Positions 1-7,440 of a stretch of 64,000 bases of DNA are shown here, one piece after another. How positions within the stretch are numbered: the stretch's first letter is position 1; every line of letters begins with the position of its first letter. Source of the stretch: Lentisalinibacter orientalis. GTDB taxonomy: Bacteria > Pseudomonadota > Gammaproteobacteria > Steroidobacterales > Woeseiaceae. The DNA lies in contig NZ_JAPDRJ010000001.1 of NCBI RefSeq assembly GCF_040706535.1, positions 1 to 64,000 on the forward strand. Direction: 5' to 3'. A program made the translations under genes and the position numbers. Under the pieces are notes generated by a model, which saw only the letters and a program-made list of their open reading frames with translations, ran no database searches and was not told the DNA's origin.

Positions 1-1091
1 TCGATGTCGTTCTCGTCCACCAGCCGGCATTCCACGCCGGTACGGGGCCGGCCGCAGGCGTACTGGACCTCGGAGTTGACGTCACTGATGAGCGGCGTGG
101 ATACCTCGGTCATGTTGAAGCCGGTCACGTAGTCGAAACCGAAGCGCTTGCCGAGCGCGATGGTCTCGTCGTTGATCGGGAACATCGTCAGGTTGCGGAG
201 CGGGTTCCCGGTATCGTCCGGCCGCGGCTCCGACTTGGCGATGAACGGTGCCATGGCGCCGATCAACCCGGCCGTGGTCACGCAGTTCGCACGCCGCACC
301 TGGTCCCAGAACTCGGTGGTGCTGAAGCCGCTCACCAGATAGAAGGAGCCGGAGTTCACCAGCGCGCAGTAGATGGGGCTGGTGCCGCCGACATGGAACA
401 TCGGCAGGTTCACCAGGATGGCGTCGCCGTCCTCCATCCGGTAGTTGATGACCGCCGTCGTATAGAGCTGCAGGTAGGGCGACAGCACGCCCTTCGACGG
501 GCCGGTGGTGCCGGAGGTATAGATGACGCTCTGGATGTCCCAGGGCTCGATCACGGCGGAGTCGTCGAGAGCCTCGCCGTCGCCCCTGAGCGCGTCGGCG
601 CCGTGGAAGCGCAGACCGGGCCGCTCCGCGGGCACCTCGCCGCCGGACAGCACCACCTGCTCGAGGCTCTCGAGCGTCAGCCCTTCCAGACGCCCCACCA
701 GGTCGGGATGGGTGACCATGATCCGCGCGCCGGTCAGGTTGACGGCATGTTCCAGCACGCCGCCGCGGTAGGCCGTGTTCAGCGGCACATAGATGGCGCC
801 GAGGTAATTGGCGGCAAACCACACCCGGACGATGTCCCGGCCGTTCGGCAGCCAGGCGATGACCGGGTCGCCGCGGCCGACGCCGAGGGCCTGCAGCCCG
901 GCGGCCGTGTCACGGACCTCGCGGCGGCACTCCGCATAGGTCCACTCGGTGCCGTCCTCGAACAGGGCGACGCGGCGATCGGGACAGCGCTCCGCCCGGC
1001 TGTCCAGCAGGCCTTTCAGGACGCAGTCGTCCCGGTCCGGCATGCGCGGATCGAACCAGGGCGGTCGGATCTCTTCTCGGTCGCCGCTCAT
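1..1091 (-). CDS. Acyl-CoA synthetase / AMP-dependent ligase (C-terminus cut by window edge)
   Basis: Adenylate-forming ligase that would activate a carboxylic acid to its acyl-CoA at the cost of ATP. The protein starts MSGDREEIRPPWFD. The P-loop-like signature YTSGTTGPSKG lies near residue 190, followed by the LPMFHVGG stretch typical of ANL enzymes. The reading frame runs off the left edge before the C-terminal hinge and lysine domain, so only about 363 residues are visible. The ATG at 1091 has a GGGGGAGA ribosome site. The gene diverges from an SDR across a 148-bp region carrying a palindrome and two copies of an operator-like motif. The substrate is unknown; neighbours suggest a fatty or aromatic acid. 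Family call is secure. Confidence 0.93.
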   Translation of the reverse strand, partial: MSGDREEIRPPWFDPRMPDRDDCVLKGLLDSRAERCPDRRVALFEDGTEWTYAECRREVRDTAAGLQALGVGRGDPVIAWLPNGRDIVRVWFAANYLGAIYVPLNTAYRGGVLEHAVNLTGARIMVTHPDLVGRLEGLTLESLEQVVLSGGEVPAERPGLRFHGADALRGDGEALDDSAVIEPWDIQSVIYTSGTTGPSKGVLSPYLQLYTTAVINYRMEDGDAILVNLPMFHVGGTSPIYCALVNSGSFYLVSGFSTTEFWDQVRRANCVTTAGLIGAMAPFIAKSEPRPDDTGNPLRNLTMFPINDETIALGKRFGFDYVTGFNMTEVSTPLISDVNSEVQYACGRPRTGVECRLVDENDI

Positions 1092-1117
1092 CGTCGCATC
1101 TCCCCCAACGGCGCTGG

Positions 1118-1134
1118 CAGTCACTTGCATTAAG
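1118..1134 (-). promoter_or_regulatory. Operator-like motif copy 1 (ligase promoter)
   Basis: Read on the minus strand this is CTTAATGCAAGTGACTG, 26 bp before the ligase ATG. Twelve bases (CAGTCACTTGCA) are exactly repeated in inverted orientation at 1219-1230. The core AGTGACT is itself palindromic. Related copies lie at 4154-4173 and 7353-7372, each reading toward its gene, which suggests a shared transcription-factor site. The binding protein is not shown; the HxlR-type regulator encoded nearby is the obvious candidate. Confidence 0.5.
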
Positions 1135-1163
1135 AAACCCGACCTTAGCCAGCAGTCACCCGG

Positions 1164-1184
1164 CCGTCAACCGCCAGTTGACGG
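1164..1184. promoter_or_regulatory. Palindromic operator with back-to-back -35 boxes
   Basis: Perfect inverted repeat CCGTCAAC-CGCCA-GTTGACGG. Each arm holds TTGACG on one strand. On the plus strand TTGACG (1178-1183) is followed after 18 bp by TATTTT (1202-1207), serving the SDR. On the minus strand TTGACG is followed after 17 bp by TAAGGT, serving the ligase. A protein bound here would cover both -35 elements. This is inferred from sequence only. Confidence 0.45.
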
Positions 1185-1212
1185 CGGCGGCGCGCGCCGG
1201 GTATTTTAAGTT

Positions 1213-1230
1213 CTATATTGCAAGTGACTG
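1213..1230 (+). promoter_or_regulatory. Operator-like motif copy 2 (SDR promoter)
   Basis: CTATATTGCAAGTGACTG ends nine bases before the SDR start codon. It is the inverted partner of the copy at 1118-1134. Because it sits downstream of the predicted -10 (1202-1207), a bound protein would be expected to block transcription or translation initiation. Confidence 0.5.
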
Positions 1231-1239
1231 GAGCAGCGG

Positions 1240-2226
1240 ATGGACGCGGCAACATTGCTGAAGATCGTCAATTTCTACGGGCGCTTCACCCCGAACTACA
1301 CCAAGATCGGCTATTACGCCCGCGGGCTGCCCTGGGGCTCCTCTCGCCCGTGGGACTTCTCCGGCCAGCACTGGGTGGTCACCGGGGCGAACGCCGGCAT
1401 CGGCGAGGCCATCATGCGCACGGCTTCCGCAGCGGGTGCCAGCGTGGTGGCCGTGGCCCGCAATGCCGAGCGGCTCACGGCCGCGGTGAATGCGCTGCCG
1501 GCCGAATCCGCCGGGCGGGTCACGCCGCTGGTCGCGGACATGTCGCTGCAGGCGGAGACCGACGAACTGCTCGGCAGGCTCGTCGCCGATGGACGCCGGA
1601 TCGACGTGCTCATGAACAACGTGGGCGTCCTGCTGAACGAGCACGAGGTCACTGCCGAAGGACGGGAGAAGAGCTTCGTCACCAACCTGCTCAGCCACTT
1701 CCAGCTGACCGAAGGTCTGATGGAGGCCGGCCTGTTCGCGGACCAGGCCACCATCGTGAACATGTCCTCCGGCGGCATGTACAACGTGCCGCGCTCGATC
1801 AAGGGCCTGAATACCCTGGATCCGAAGCGCTACAGCGGCAAGATCGCCTACGGCTTCCACAAGCGTGCCCAGGTGGCGCTGACCAACTACTGGAACCGCA
1901 GATACGGCGACCGGGGACTGCGCGTCTACGTCACCCATCCGGGCTGGTCGAAGACGCCGGGGGTCAGATTCTCCCTGCCGACCTTCTGGAAGATCCAGAA
2001 CGTCCTGCTGCGCACGCCGCTGCAGGGCGGCGACACCGCGCTGTGGCTGGCCGCCGAGCGGCCGGAGATCGGCGACGAGGAAGTGATCTGGTTCGACCGC
2101 AAACCGCGCGAGACCCATATCTTCGAGCACACGCGCACGCCGCTGTGCAGCGAGGAGGAACTCGTGGACTTTCTCCGGCAGGAACTGGATCAGGGCGGCA
2201 CCGAAGTCCCTGCGGCCTCGGCCTGA
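1240..2226 (+). CDS. Short-chain dehydrogenase/reductase (DHRS12-like)
   Basis: NAD(P)-dependent SDR oxidoreductase of 328 residues. It has a 40-residue N-terminal leader (LLKIVNFYGRFTPNY...) before the Rossmann fold, as in the DHRS12/retinol-dehydrogenase-like group. The cofactor motif TGANAGIG lies near residues 48-55, then NNVG, the catalytic serine in NMSSGG, and the YGFHK catalytic pair. The start is fixed by the operator spacing and the lack of room upstream. It diverges from the acyl-CoA ligase. A lipid alcohol or ketone substrate is likely, but nothing in the sequence identifies it. Confidence 0.88.
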   Translation: MDAATLLKIVNFYGRFTPNYTKIGYYARGLPWGSSRPWDFSGQHWVVTGANAGIGEAIMRTASAAGASVVAVARNAERLTAAVNALPAESAGRVTPLVADMSLQAETDELLGRLVADGRRIDVLMNNVGVLLNEHEVTAEGREKSFVTNLLSHFQLTEGLMEAGLFADQATIVNMSSGGMYNVPRSIKGLNTLDPKRYSGKIAYGFHKRAQVALTNYWNRRYGDRGLRVYVTHPGWSKTPGVRFSLPTFWKIQNVLLRTPLQGGDTALWLAAERPEIGDEEVIWFDRKPRETHIFEHTRTPLCSEEELVDFLRQELDQGGTEVPAASA

Positions 2227-2294
2227 CCCGCCGGCTCGGCGGGGCCTGACGGGACCTGACGAGGATCGGCGCCGCCCGCGGCTTTCGCCGCCGC

Positions 2295-3527
2295 TCAGCG
2301 CCCGACGACGAAGCTGACCGTGGTGGTGGCGCTGCCGCCGATATTGAGCGTGGCCACGGTCTTCGCGCCTTCGATCTGGTAGTCGCCGGCCTGACCGGTG
2401 ACCTGCTTGTAGCTGTCCAGCATCATGCGCACGCCGGTGGCGCCCACCGGATGGCCCAGGCCGATCAGGCCGCCGCTCGCGTTCACGGGGATGCGGCCGC
2501 CGAGGGCGATGTCGCCGTTCTCCACCGCCTGCCAGCTCTGGCCCGGCGCCGTGATGCCGAAATGGTCGATGGCCATGTACTCGGTGCTGGTGAAGCAGTC
2601 GTGGGTCTCGATGCCGTCGAGCTGATCCACGCCCTCGATGCCGGCCCGGCCGAAGGCGTCGGTGATGGCGCCGCGGACGTGGGGGAAGATGTACGGTGCG
2701 TCCCTGCTCTCCTCGATCTTCTGCTGATAGGTGATCGGCGCGGTGCGATGGCCCCAGCCCCGTATCCAGGGCAGGTCGTCCAGGCTCATGCCGTGGCGCT
2801 TCGCGTATTCGGCCGCCTTCTCCGCGCCGGCGAGGAAGACGATGGCGGCGCCGTCGGTGATCTGGCCGCAGTCCTGCTTGCGCATGCGCCCATCGATGAC
2901 CGGGTTGGCCTCGTCGTCCTCGGCGAAGCTCGCGTCGGTGAATTCCCAGCGCCGGGTCTGGGCGTTCGGATTGCGCCGGGCGTTGTCGAAGTTGTTCTTC
3001 GCGATGCCGGCCAGGTGTTCGTGCTTCAGGCCGTAGCGGCGGTCGTACTCGTCCGCCAGCTCGCTGAAGAGATGGGGCCAGGGGAATTCCACGTCCGTGC
3101 ACTCGTGGCCGCTCCACATGGCCGGGCCGCCGATGAGATCCGCGGCGGTCTGGCCCGGCACGTTGCGCATCTGCTCGATGCCGATCACGGCGGCTAGGTT
3201 GTAGCGGCCTGCCTCGATGTCCGCGGCGGCGGACAGGATTGCGATGCTGCCCGAGGCGCAGGCCGCCTCGTGCCGGGAGGCGGGCTTGCCGGAGAAAGCC
3301 GGGTGCAGCGCGGCGAAGAAGCCGCCGAGATGGCCCTGCTTGCAGAAGAGCTCGGCGGCGAAGTTGCCGACGTGGGCCACCTCGATCTCCTCGGGCTCGA
3401 TGCCCACGGTGTCGACGCCGGTGCGCACGGTGTGCGCGAAGGCGTCGAACAGCTCGTCCCCGTTGCGGGCCCAGTTGGCGGCGAAATCGGTCTGGTAGCC
3501 GCCCAGCACGTACACTCTCTCGCTCAT
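2295..3527 (-). CDS. SCP-X-type thiolase / acetyl-CoA acetyltransferase-like
   Basis: Thiolase-fold enzyme of 410 residues, expected to cleave or condense beta-ketoacyl-CoA. The nucleophile is Cys90 in HEAACASGS. The C-terminal active-site loop reads NASGGLIGLGHPVGATG and the conserved HDCF segment is present. This arrangement, without the classic C-terminal CxG, is typical of the SCP2/SCP-X thiolases linked to sterol side-chain and branched acyl-CoA breakdown. Its ATG overlaps the stop codon of the isomerase gene upstream (ATGA), so the two are translationally coupled. Confidence 0.88.
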   Translation of the reverse strand: MSERVYVLGGYQTDFAANWARNGDELFDAFAHTVRTGVDTVGIEPEEIEVAHVGNFAAELFCKQGHLGGFFAALHPAFSGKPASRHEAACASGSIAILSAAADIEAGRYNLAAVIGIEQMRNVPGQTAADLIGGPAMWSGHECTDVEFPWPHLFSELADEYDRRYGLKHEHLAGIAKNNFDNARRNPNAQTRRWEFTDASFAEDDEANPVIDGRMRKQDCGQITDGAAIVFLAGAEKAAEYAKRHGMSLDDLPWIRGWGHRTAPITYQQKIEESRDAPYIFPHVRGAITDAFGRAGIEGVDQLDGIETHDCFTSTEYMAIDHFGITAPGQSWQAVENGDIALGGRIPVNASGGLIGLGHPVGATGVRMMLDSYKQVTGQAGDYQIEGAKTVATLNIGGSATTTVSFVVGR

Positions 3528-4135
3528 CGTTCCCCCTGCCGCTCGCGCTCGAGCGTCCGCCATATCTGGTCGATGCGGTCGGCGCCCCAGTACATCTCGC
3601 CGTCCAGGAAGAAGGTGGGCGCGCCGAACACGCCCCGCTCCATCGCCTCGTCGGTGACGGTCTTCAGCTTCTGCTTGACCTCGTCCCGGGCGATGCCCTG
3701 CAGCACCTCTTCGGCATCCAGGTCCAGCCCTTTCGCCACCTCGGCGAGCACCGTCGGATCGGAGCAGTCCCGGCCCTGGCCGTAGCTCGCGTCGAAGACC
3801 GCGCCGATCCAGGCCACGGCGTCTTCCTCGTCGATCTCTTTCAGGAACCAGTACGCGCGGGCCGCCAGGATGCTGTTGAAGGGGAACGGGTCGGGCCAGT
3901 GGTAGGACAGGCCCCACTCCGCCGCCGAGCGCTCCACGTCGTGCCAGACGTAGCGGCCCTTCAGGGAATCCGGCTGCGGCGGCGCGTGGCCGCGGGACTT
4001 GAAGATCGCGCCCAGCGCGATCGGCTGCCAGTCGATCCTGACGCCGAACTCCTCCGCCAGCGCGCGCAGCCGGTGCTGGCCGATGTAGCTGTAGGAAGAG
4101 GAGAAGTCGAAGTAGAAATCGATCGCTCTCTTCAT
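3524..4135 (-). CDS. DsbA-family isomerase (2-hydroxychromene-2-carboxylate isomerase / kappa-GST type)
   Basis: A 203-residue thioredoxin-fold protein of the DsbA/kappa-glutathione-transferase group. The N-terminus MKRAIDFYFDFSSSYSYIG carries serines where DsbA has the CxxC pair, as in the glutathione-dependent isomerase NahD. The C-terminus has the family segment GVFGAPTFFLDGEMYWGADR. Members isomerise aromatic-ring-cleavage intermediates or act on acyl-CoA pathways through glutathione. I chose the ATG at 4135 because the family begins there and GAGGTCG lies upstream; an open frame extends further. It overlaps the thiolase by 4 nt. The exact substrate is unknown. Confidence 0.85.
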   Translation of the reverse strand: MKRAIDFYFDFSSSYSYIGQHRLRALAEEFGVRIDWQPIALGAIFKSRGHAPPQPDSLKGRYVWHDVERSAAEWGLSYHWPDPFPFNSILAARAYWFLKEIDEEDAVAWIGAVFDASYGQGRDCSDPTVLAEVAKGLDLDAEEVLQGIARDEVKQKLKTVTDEAMERGVFGAPTFFLDGEMYWGADRIDQIWRTLERERQGER

Positions 4136-4153
4136 CGGACGACCTCGTTGAAA

Positions 4154-4173
4154 CCAATGGCTTTCATAACTAG
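4154..4173 (-). promoter_or_regulatory. Operator-like motif copy 3 (isomerase-thiolase promoter)
   Basis: On the minus strand CTAGTTATGAAAGCCATTGG lies 18 bp before the isomerase ATG. With its flank it matches 15 of 19 positions of the copy upstream of the nitronate monooxygenase (AGTCTA-N4-TGAAAG-Y-CA) and more loosely the two copies at the ligase/SDR promoter. Confidence 0.45.
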
Positions 4174-4187
4174 ACTCGGGGCGACTA

Positions 4188-4193
4188 TATAAT
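4188..4193 (+). promoter_or_regulatory. -10 element for thiolase gene
   Basis: A perfect TATAAT about 80 bp ahead of the FadA-type thiolase start. No good -35 lies 16-18 bp upstream (the sequence there is CATAAC), which suggests an activator-dependent or weak promoter. Confidence 0.35.
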
Positions 4194-4273
4194 GCCGGTG
4201 GGGCGATCGCAATCGATGCACACGCAGCCGATCCGACCGCCCGCCGCCGACCCACTCACCTGGAGCGACCGAC

Positions 4274-5488
4274 ATGACCGACGTCTTCATCTATGATGCC
4301 GTGCGCACGCCCCGTGGCAAGGGCCGCGAGGGCGGCGGCCTGAACGGGCTCACACCGCTGGACCTGCAGAAGACGCTGATCGGGGCGCTGCTCGAGCGCA
4401 CCGGGCTCGATGCCGGGCGCATCGACGACATCATCCTCGGCTGCGTGACCCAGGTGGGCGAACAGGGCGGCAACATCGCCAAGGTGGCGGCCCTGTATGC
4501 AGGCCTGCCCGCCTCGGTGCCGGGCATCACCGTGAACCGCTACTGCTCGTCCGGGCTCGACGCCTGCAACTTCGCGGCGATGAAGATCGCCACCGGCATG
4601 GACGAACTGGTGCTGGCCGGCGGCGTGGAGTGCATGTCCCGGGTGCCGATGCTCTCGGACAAGGCCACGTTCTATTCCGATCCGGCGGTGGCGCAGAAGA
4701 CGCGATTCGTCCCCATGGGGCTCGCCGCGGACCTGGTGGGCAGCCTGGACGGCATCAGCCGGGAGGAATGCGACGCCTATGCGGTGACGAGCCAGCAGCG
4801 CGCGACCCGGGCGCAGAGCGAGGGCCGTTTCGCGAAGTCGCTGGTGGCCGTGACGGATCCCGGCAGCGGGGCCGTGGTGGAACAGGACGAATGCGTACGG
4901 CCGGGCGTGACCACGGAGAAGCTCGCGACCTTCGAACCGCTGTTCACCGAATTCGGCGAGAAGGGCTATGCGGCGGCCTTCAAGGCGGCGTTCCCGGAGC
5001 TGGCGGAGCTCCGCTACCTGCACCACGCCGGCAATTCACCGGCCGTGGTGGACGGCGCCTCGCTGGTGGCGCTCGGCAGCCGCGCCGCGGGCGAGGCCGC
5101 TGGCCTGAAGCCCCGCGCGCGCATCAGGGCCATGGCCAACGTCTCCTCCAGCGAGCTCCTCGCACTGACCGGCGGCATCGACGTGGTGGCCGCGGTGCTC
5201 GCCAGAGCCGGCATGGATCACGGCGACGTGGACCTGGTGGAGTTCAACGAGGCCTTCGGCGCGGTGTCGGTGAAGTTCGTGCGCGACATGCCCTGGGACG
5301 CGGAGCGCATCAACCCCAACGGCGGCGCCATCGCGCTGGGTCATGCGATGGGCGCGACGGGCGCGAGCCTGGTCGGCACCGTGCTGGACGAGCTGGAACG
5401 TCAGGACCTGGGGGTGGGCCTGGTGGCCGTCTCCGGCGCCGCCGGTATCGGCACCGGGCTCATCCTGGAGCGCGTCGCCGCGTCCTGA
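4274..5488 (+). CDS. FadA-type thiolase with Ser at the second catalytic Cys
   Basis: Acetyl-CoA C-acyltransferase-like protein of 404 residues, full length for the family. The acyl-accepting cysteine is Cys91 (NRYCSSGLDA). NEAF is at about 325-328 and the catalytic histidine is His357 in GHAMGATGAS. The C-terminal loop, CIGxGxG in FadA, reads VSGAAGIG, so Ser387 replaces the acid/base cysteine. This is visible directly. It may alter the reaction or mark a thiolase-like protein with another chemistry. The RBS is GGAGCGACCGAC. The stop codon abuts that of the convergent HxlR gene with no gap. Confidence 0.85.
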   Translation: MTDVFIYDAVRTPRGKGREGGGLNGLTPLDLQKTLIGALLERTGLDAGRIDDIILGCVTQVGEQGGNIAKVAALYAGLPASVPGITVNRYCSSGLDACNFAAMKIATGMDELVLAGGVECMSRVPMLSDKATFYSDPAVAQKTRFVPMGLAADLVGSLDGISREECDAYAVTSQQRATRAQSEGRFAKSLVAVTDPGSGAVVEQDECVRPGVTTEKLATFEPLFTEFGEKGYAAAFKAAFPELAELRYLHHAGNSPAVVDGASLVALGSRAAGEAAGLKPRARIRAMANVSSSELLALTGGIDVVAAVLARAGMDHGDVDLVEFNEAFGAVSVKFVRDMPWDAERINPNGGAIALGHAMGATGASLVGTVLDELERQDLGVGLVAVSGAAGIGTGLILERVAAS

Positions 5489-6478
5489 TCAGCGGCTGGC
5501 GCGGGCGGTGGCCCGGCGCGGGCGGTAGGCATCGCGGTCGAAGTAGACGTCTTCCGGTTTCAGCGCCTCGCCGCATTCACTGCACACCATGGCGCTGACC
5601 AGCGGCGCGCCGCAGGGCCGGTGAATCAGCTCCAGAGGACGGCGGTCCGGGGTGACGATCCAGCGATTGGCCCATTCGTGCATGGTCAGCGCCACCAGGT
5701 AGAGATCCATCCCTTTCTCGGTGAGCCGGTACTCGTAGCGCACCGGCCGCTTCTGATACGCCTTGCGCTCCATGATGCCGTGGTGGACCAGCAGCTTCAG
5801 CCGGTCCGAGAGGATGTTGGTGGCGATGCCGATGCCCTTCGCGATGTCGTCGTAGCGGCGCAGGCCGAAGTACGCCGCGGCGGTCACCAGACCGGTCCAG
5901 CGGTCGCCGATGACGTCCAGCGTGTGGAAGAAGCGCTGATCGGCCGCCTGGCTGGACTTGCTGTCCTTCTTGGAGCGGCGCTGAAACCGCGCCGGCACCG
6001 CGGCGCCCTTGCTGTCCGGCGCGCCGGGCACGAAGCGCACGCTGTACATGGTGATGGGCTCGGCACAGGCGCTGCAGCGGAACTCGGCCTGCATGGCGTG
6101 TCCGCAGTGCTTGTGCACCAGTTCGGGGTGCGACTCGCCCCCGAAGCCCCAGCGCGTATCCCAGTTCCAGACCGACAGGATGACGGGGTAGAGGTCGAGG
6201 CCCTTGTCGGTCAGCCGGTACTCGTAGCGCGGCGGGGACATCTGGTACGGATTGCGGTACAGAATCCCGTTCTCCACCAGGCGCTTCAGGCGGGACGCCA
6301 GGGTGCCACGCGCGGCACCGCTGCGGTGGCGCAGGTCCTCGAAGCGGCGGAAGCCCAGGAACACGTCCCGGATCACCAGCATCGCCCAGCGGTCACCGAT
6401 CACGGCCAGGGCCTGGGCCACCTGGCTGCTGAGGATGAGATCCTGCTCGGCTTTGCCGCTCCGGTTATTCGCTGTCAT
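5489..6478 (-). CDS. Tandem HxlR-type winged-helix regulator with two zinc-ribbon-like tails
   Basis: A 329-residue transcription factor made of two HxlR/MarR-like winged helices: residues ~17-105 (VIGDRWAMLVIRDVFLGFRR) and ~185-275 (VIGDRWTGLVTAAAYFGLRR). Each is followed by a short cysteine-rich segment (HCGH...CSAC and PCGA...CSECGE). Ordinary HxlR proteins are about 110-150 residues and dimerise, so this looks like a covalent dimer. It overlaps the DUF1295 gene by 14 nt and is probably co-transcribed with it. It may control the surrounding catabolic genes through the motif shared by their promoters; that is inference. Confidence 0.88.
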   Translation of the reverse strand: MTANNRSGKAEQDLILSSQVAQALAVIGDRWAMLVIRDVFLGFRRFEDLRHRSGAARGTLASRLKRLVENGILYRNPYQMSPPRYEYRLTDKGLDLYPVILSVWNWDTRWGFGGESHPELVHKHCGHAMQAEFRCSACAEPITMYSVRFVPGAPDSKGAAVPARFQRRSKKDSKSSQAADQRFFHTLDVIGDRWTGLVTAAAYFGLRRYDDIAKGIGIATNILSDRLKLLVHHGIMERKAYQKRPVRYEYRLTEKGMDLYLVALTMHEWANRWIVTPDRRPLELIHRPCGAPLVSAMVCSECGEALKPEDVYFDRDAYRPRRATARASR

Positions 6479-7298
6479 CGCCCCCGCCGTTCGTCGAGCG
6501 TCGCGGCGGCAGGGGGATCATCCCGCTGGTCTTCTCCATGTAGTCCCTGTACCCCGGTTTCTCCCGCGCCATCTTCTTGTCCAGCGTACGCTGTCCTGTG
6601 ACGTTCACGATGAGGTAAGTGTAGCCGATCGGACCGATTATGGTCAGCAAACCCCACGGATTGTCGCAGGCGATGAGGAACAGGCCCCACCAGACGCAGA
6701 GTTCGCCGAAGTAATTCGGGTGCCGGGAGTAGCGCCACAGCCCGGTATCGAGCACCTTGCCCTTGTTGGCCGGATCGGCCCGGAAGCGGGCCAGTTGATG
6801 ATCGGCCACCGTCTCGAACACGAAGCCCACCAGCCACAGGGCGGCGCCGGCGAACGCCGCGATGCCGAGACTCGCCGGTTCGGCGTAGATCTGCCCCACC
6901 TGGATCGGCAGCGAGACCAGCCAGAGCACGATGCCCTGCAGCAGGAACACCTGCCGGAGGCTCAGCCAGACGAAGGCGCGGTCGTCGTTCACCCAGCTGC
7001 GCAGCTTCGTGTAGCGCGGGTCCTCGCCGTGGCCCCAGTTGCGCCGCACCAGATGGACGGTGATGCGCACGGCCCACAGCGCCACCAGCGCCAGGATGAG
7101 GTTCTTGCGCGGCTCGGCGCCGTCCGTCATCGCGTAGGTCACCCCGGCCACGCTCAGCAGGATCACCGCGAAAGCCATGTCGATGATGCTGACGTCCCGC
7201 AGCGGGATGCTGATCAGCCAGAGCACGAGCACGGCCCCCATGGTGACGCCCAGGTTGACCAGCAAGACCAGACCCGTATCCTGCCAGAGCAGCTCCAT
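6465..7298 (-). CDS. DUF1295 / steroid 5-alpha-reductase-like membrane protein
   Basis: An integral membrane protein of 277 residues with about seven hydrophobic segments. The C-terminal part holds the hallmark of the 5-alpha-reductase C-terminal domain: LDTGLWRYSRHPNYFGE near 190-206, then a GPIGYTYLIV helix and a terminal PGYRDYMEKTSGMIP. Members reduce double bonds of steroid or enone substrates with NADPH, or are uncharacterised (DUF1295). It lies at the head of an operon with the HxlR regulator and diverges from the nitronate monooxygenase. A role in a lipid or steroid-like pathway fits the neighbouring SCP-X thiolase but is unproved. Confidence 0.87.
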   Translation of the reverse strand: MELLWQDTGLVLLVNLGVTMGAVLVLWLISIPLRDVSIIDMAFAVILLSVAGVTYAMTDGAEPRKNLILALVALWAVRITVHLVRRNWGHGEDPRYTKLRSWVNDDRAFVWLSLRQVFLLQGIVLWLVSLPIQVGQIYAEPASLGIAAFAGAALWLVGFVFETVADHQLARFRADPANKGKVLDTGLWRYSRHPNYFGELCVWWGLFLIACDNPWGLLTIIGPIGYTYLIVNVTGQRTLDKKMAREKPGYRDYMEKTSGMIPLPPRRSTNGGGDDSE

Positions 7299-7352
7299 AA
7301 TCCCTCCCCCGGCGCTTCTGGGGTTGCGCCATTTGGAAAAACCTGTGTTAGT

Positions 7353-7372
7353 CTATTCGTGAAAGTCACTGA
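7353..7372 (+). promoter_or_regulatory. Operator-like motif copy 4 (monooxygenase / DUF1295 intergenic)
   Basis: CTATTCGTGAAAGTCACTGA, sharing AGTCTA-N4-TGAAAG with the isomerase promoter and the AAGT-n-ACTG core with the ligase/SDR sites. On the opposite strand it lies inside a plausible promoter for DUF1295 (TTGGCA, 18 bp, TAGACT). Confidence 0.45.
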
Positions 7373-7383
7373 TTGCCAATCCG

Positions 7384-7404
7384 TGACGGCCAATTGACGG
7401 CCAA
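7384..7404 (+). promoter_or_regulatory. Tandem TGACGGCCAA repeat
   Basis: The decamer TGACGGCCAA occurs twice with an 11-bp period (7384-7393 and 7395-7404), so both copies face the same side of the helix. TTGACGGC is also in the palindrome at 1164-1184, about 6.2 kb away in the other divergent promoter of this cluster. Probably a regulator site. Confidence 0.45.
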
Positions 7405-7440
7405 CCTCAGATATACGGAAAACAACCTTGGGGTGGGGGG

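Noticed and set aside
1213..3117. Long open frame opposite the SDR and thiolase genes
   Set aside because: It is Arg/Pro/Gly-rich, has no recognisable domain, and overlaps two genes with clear catalytic motifs; a high-GC shadow frame.
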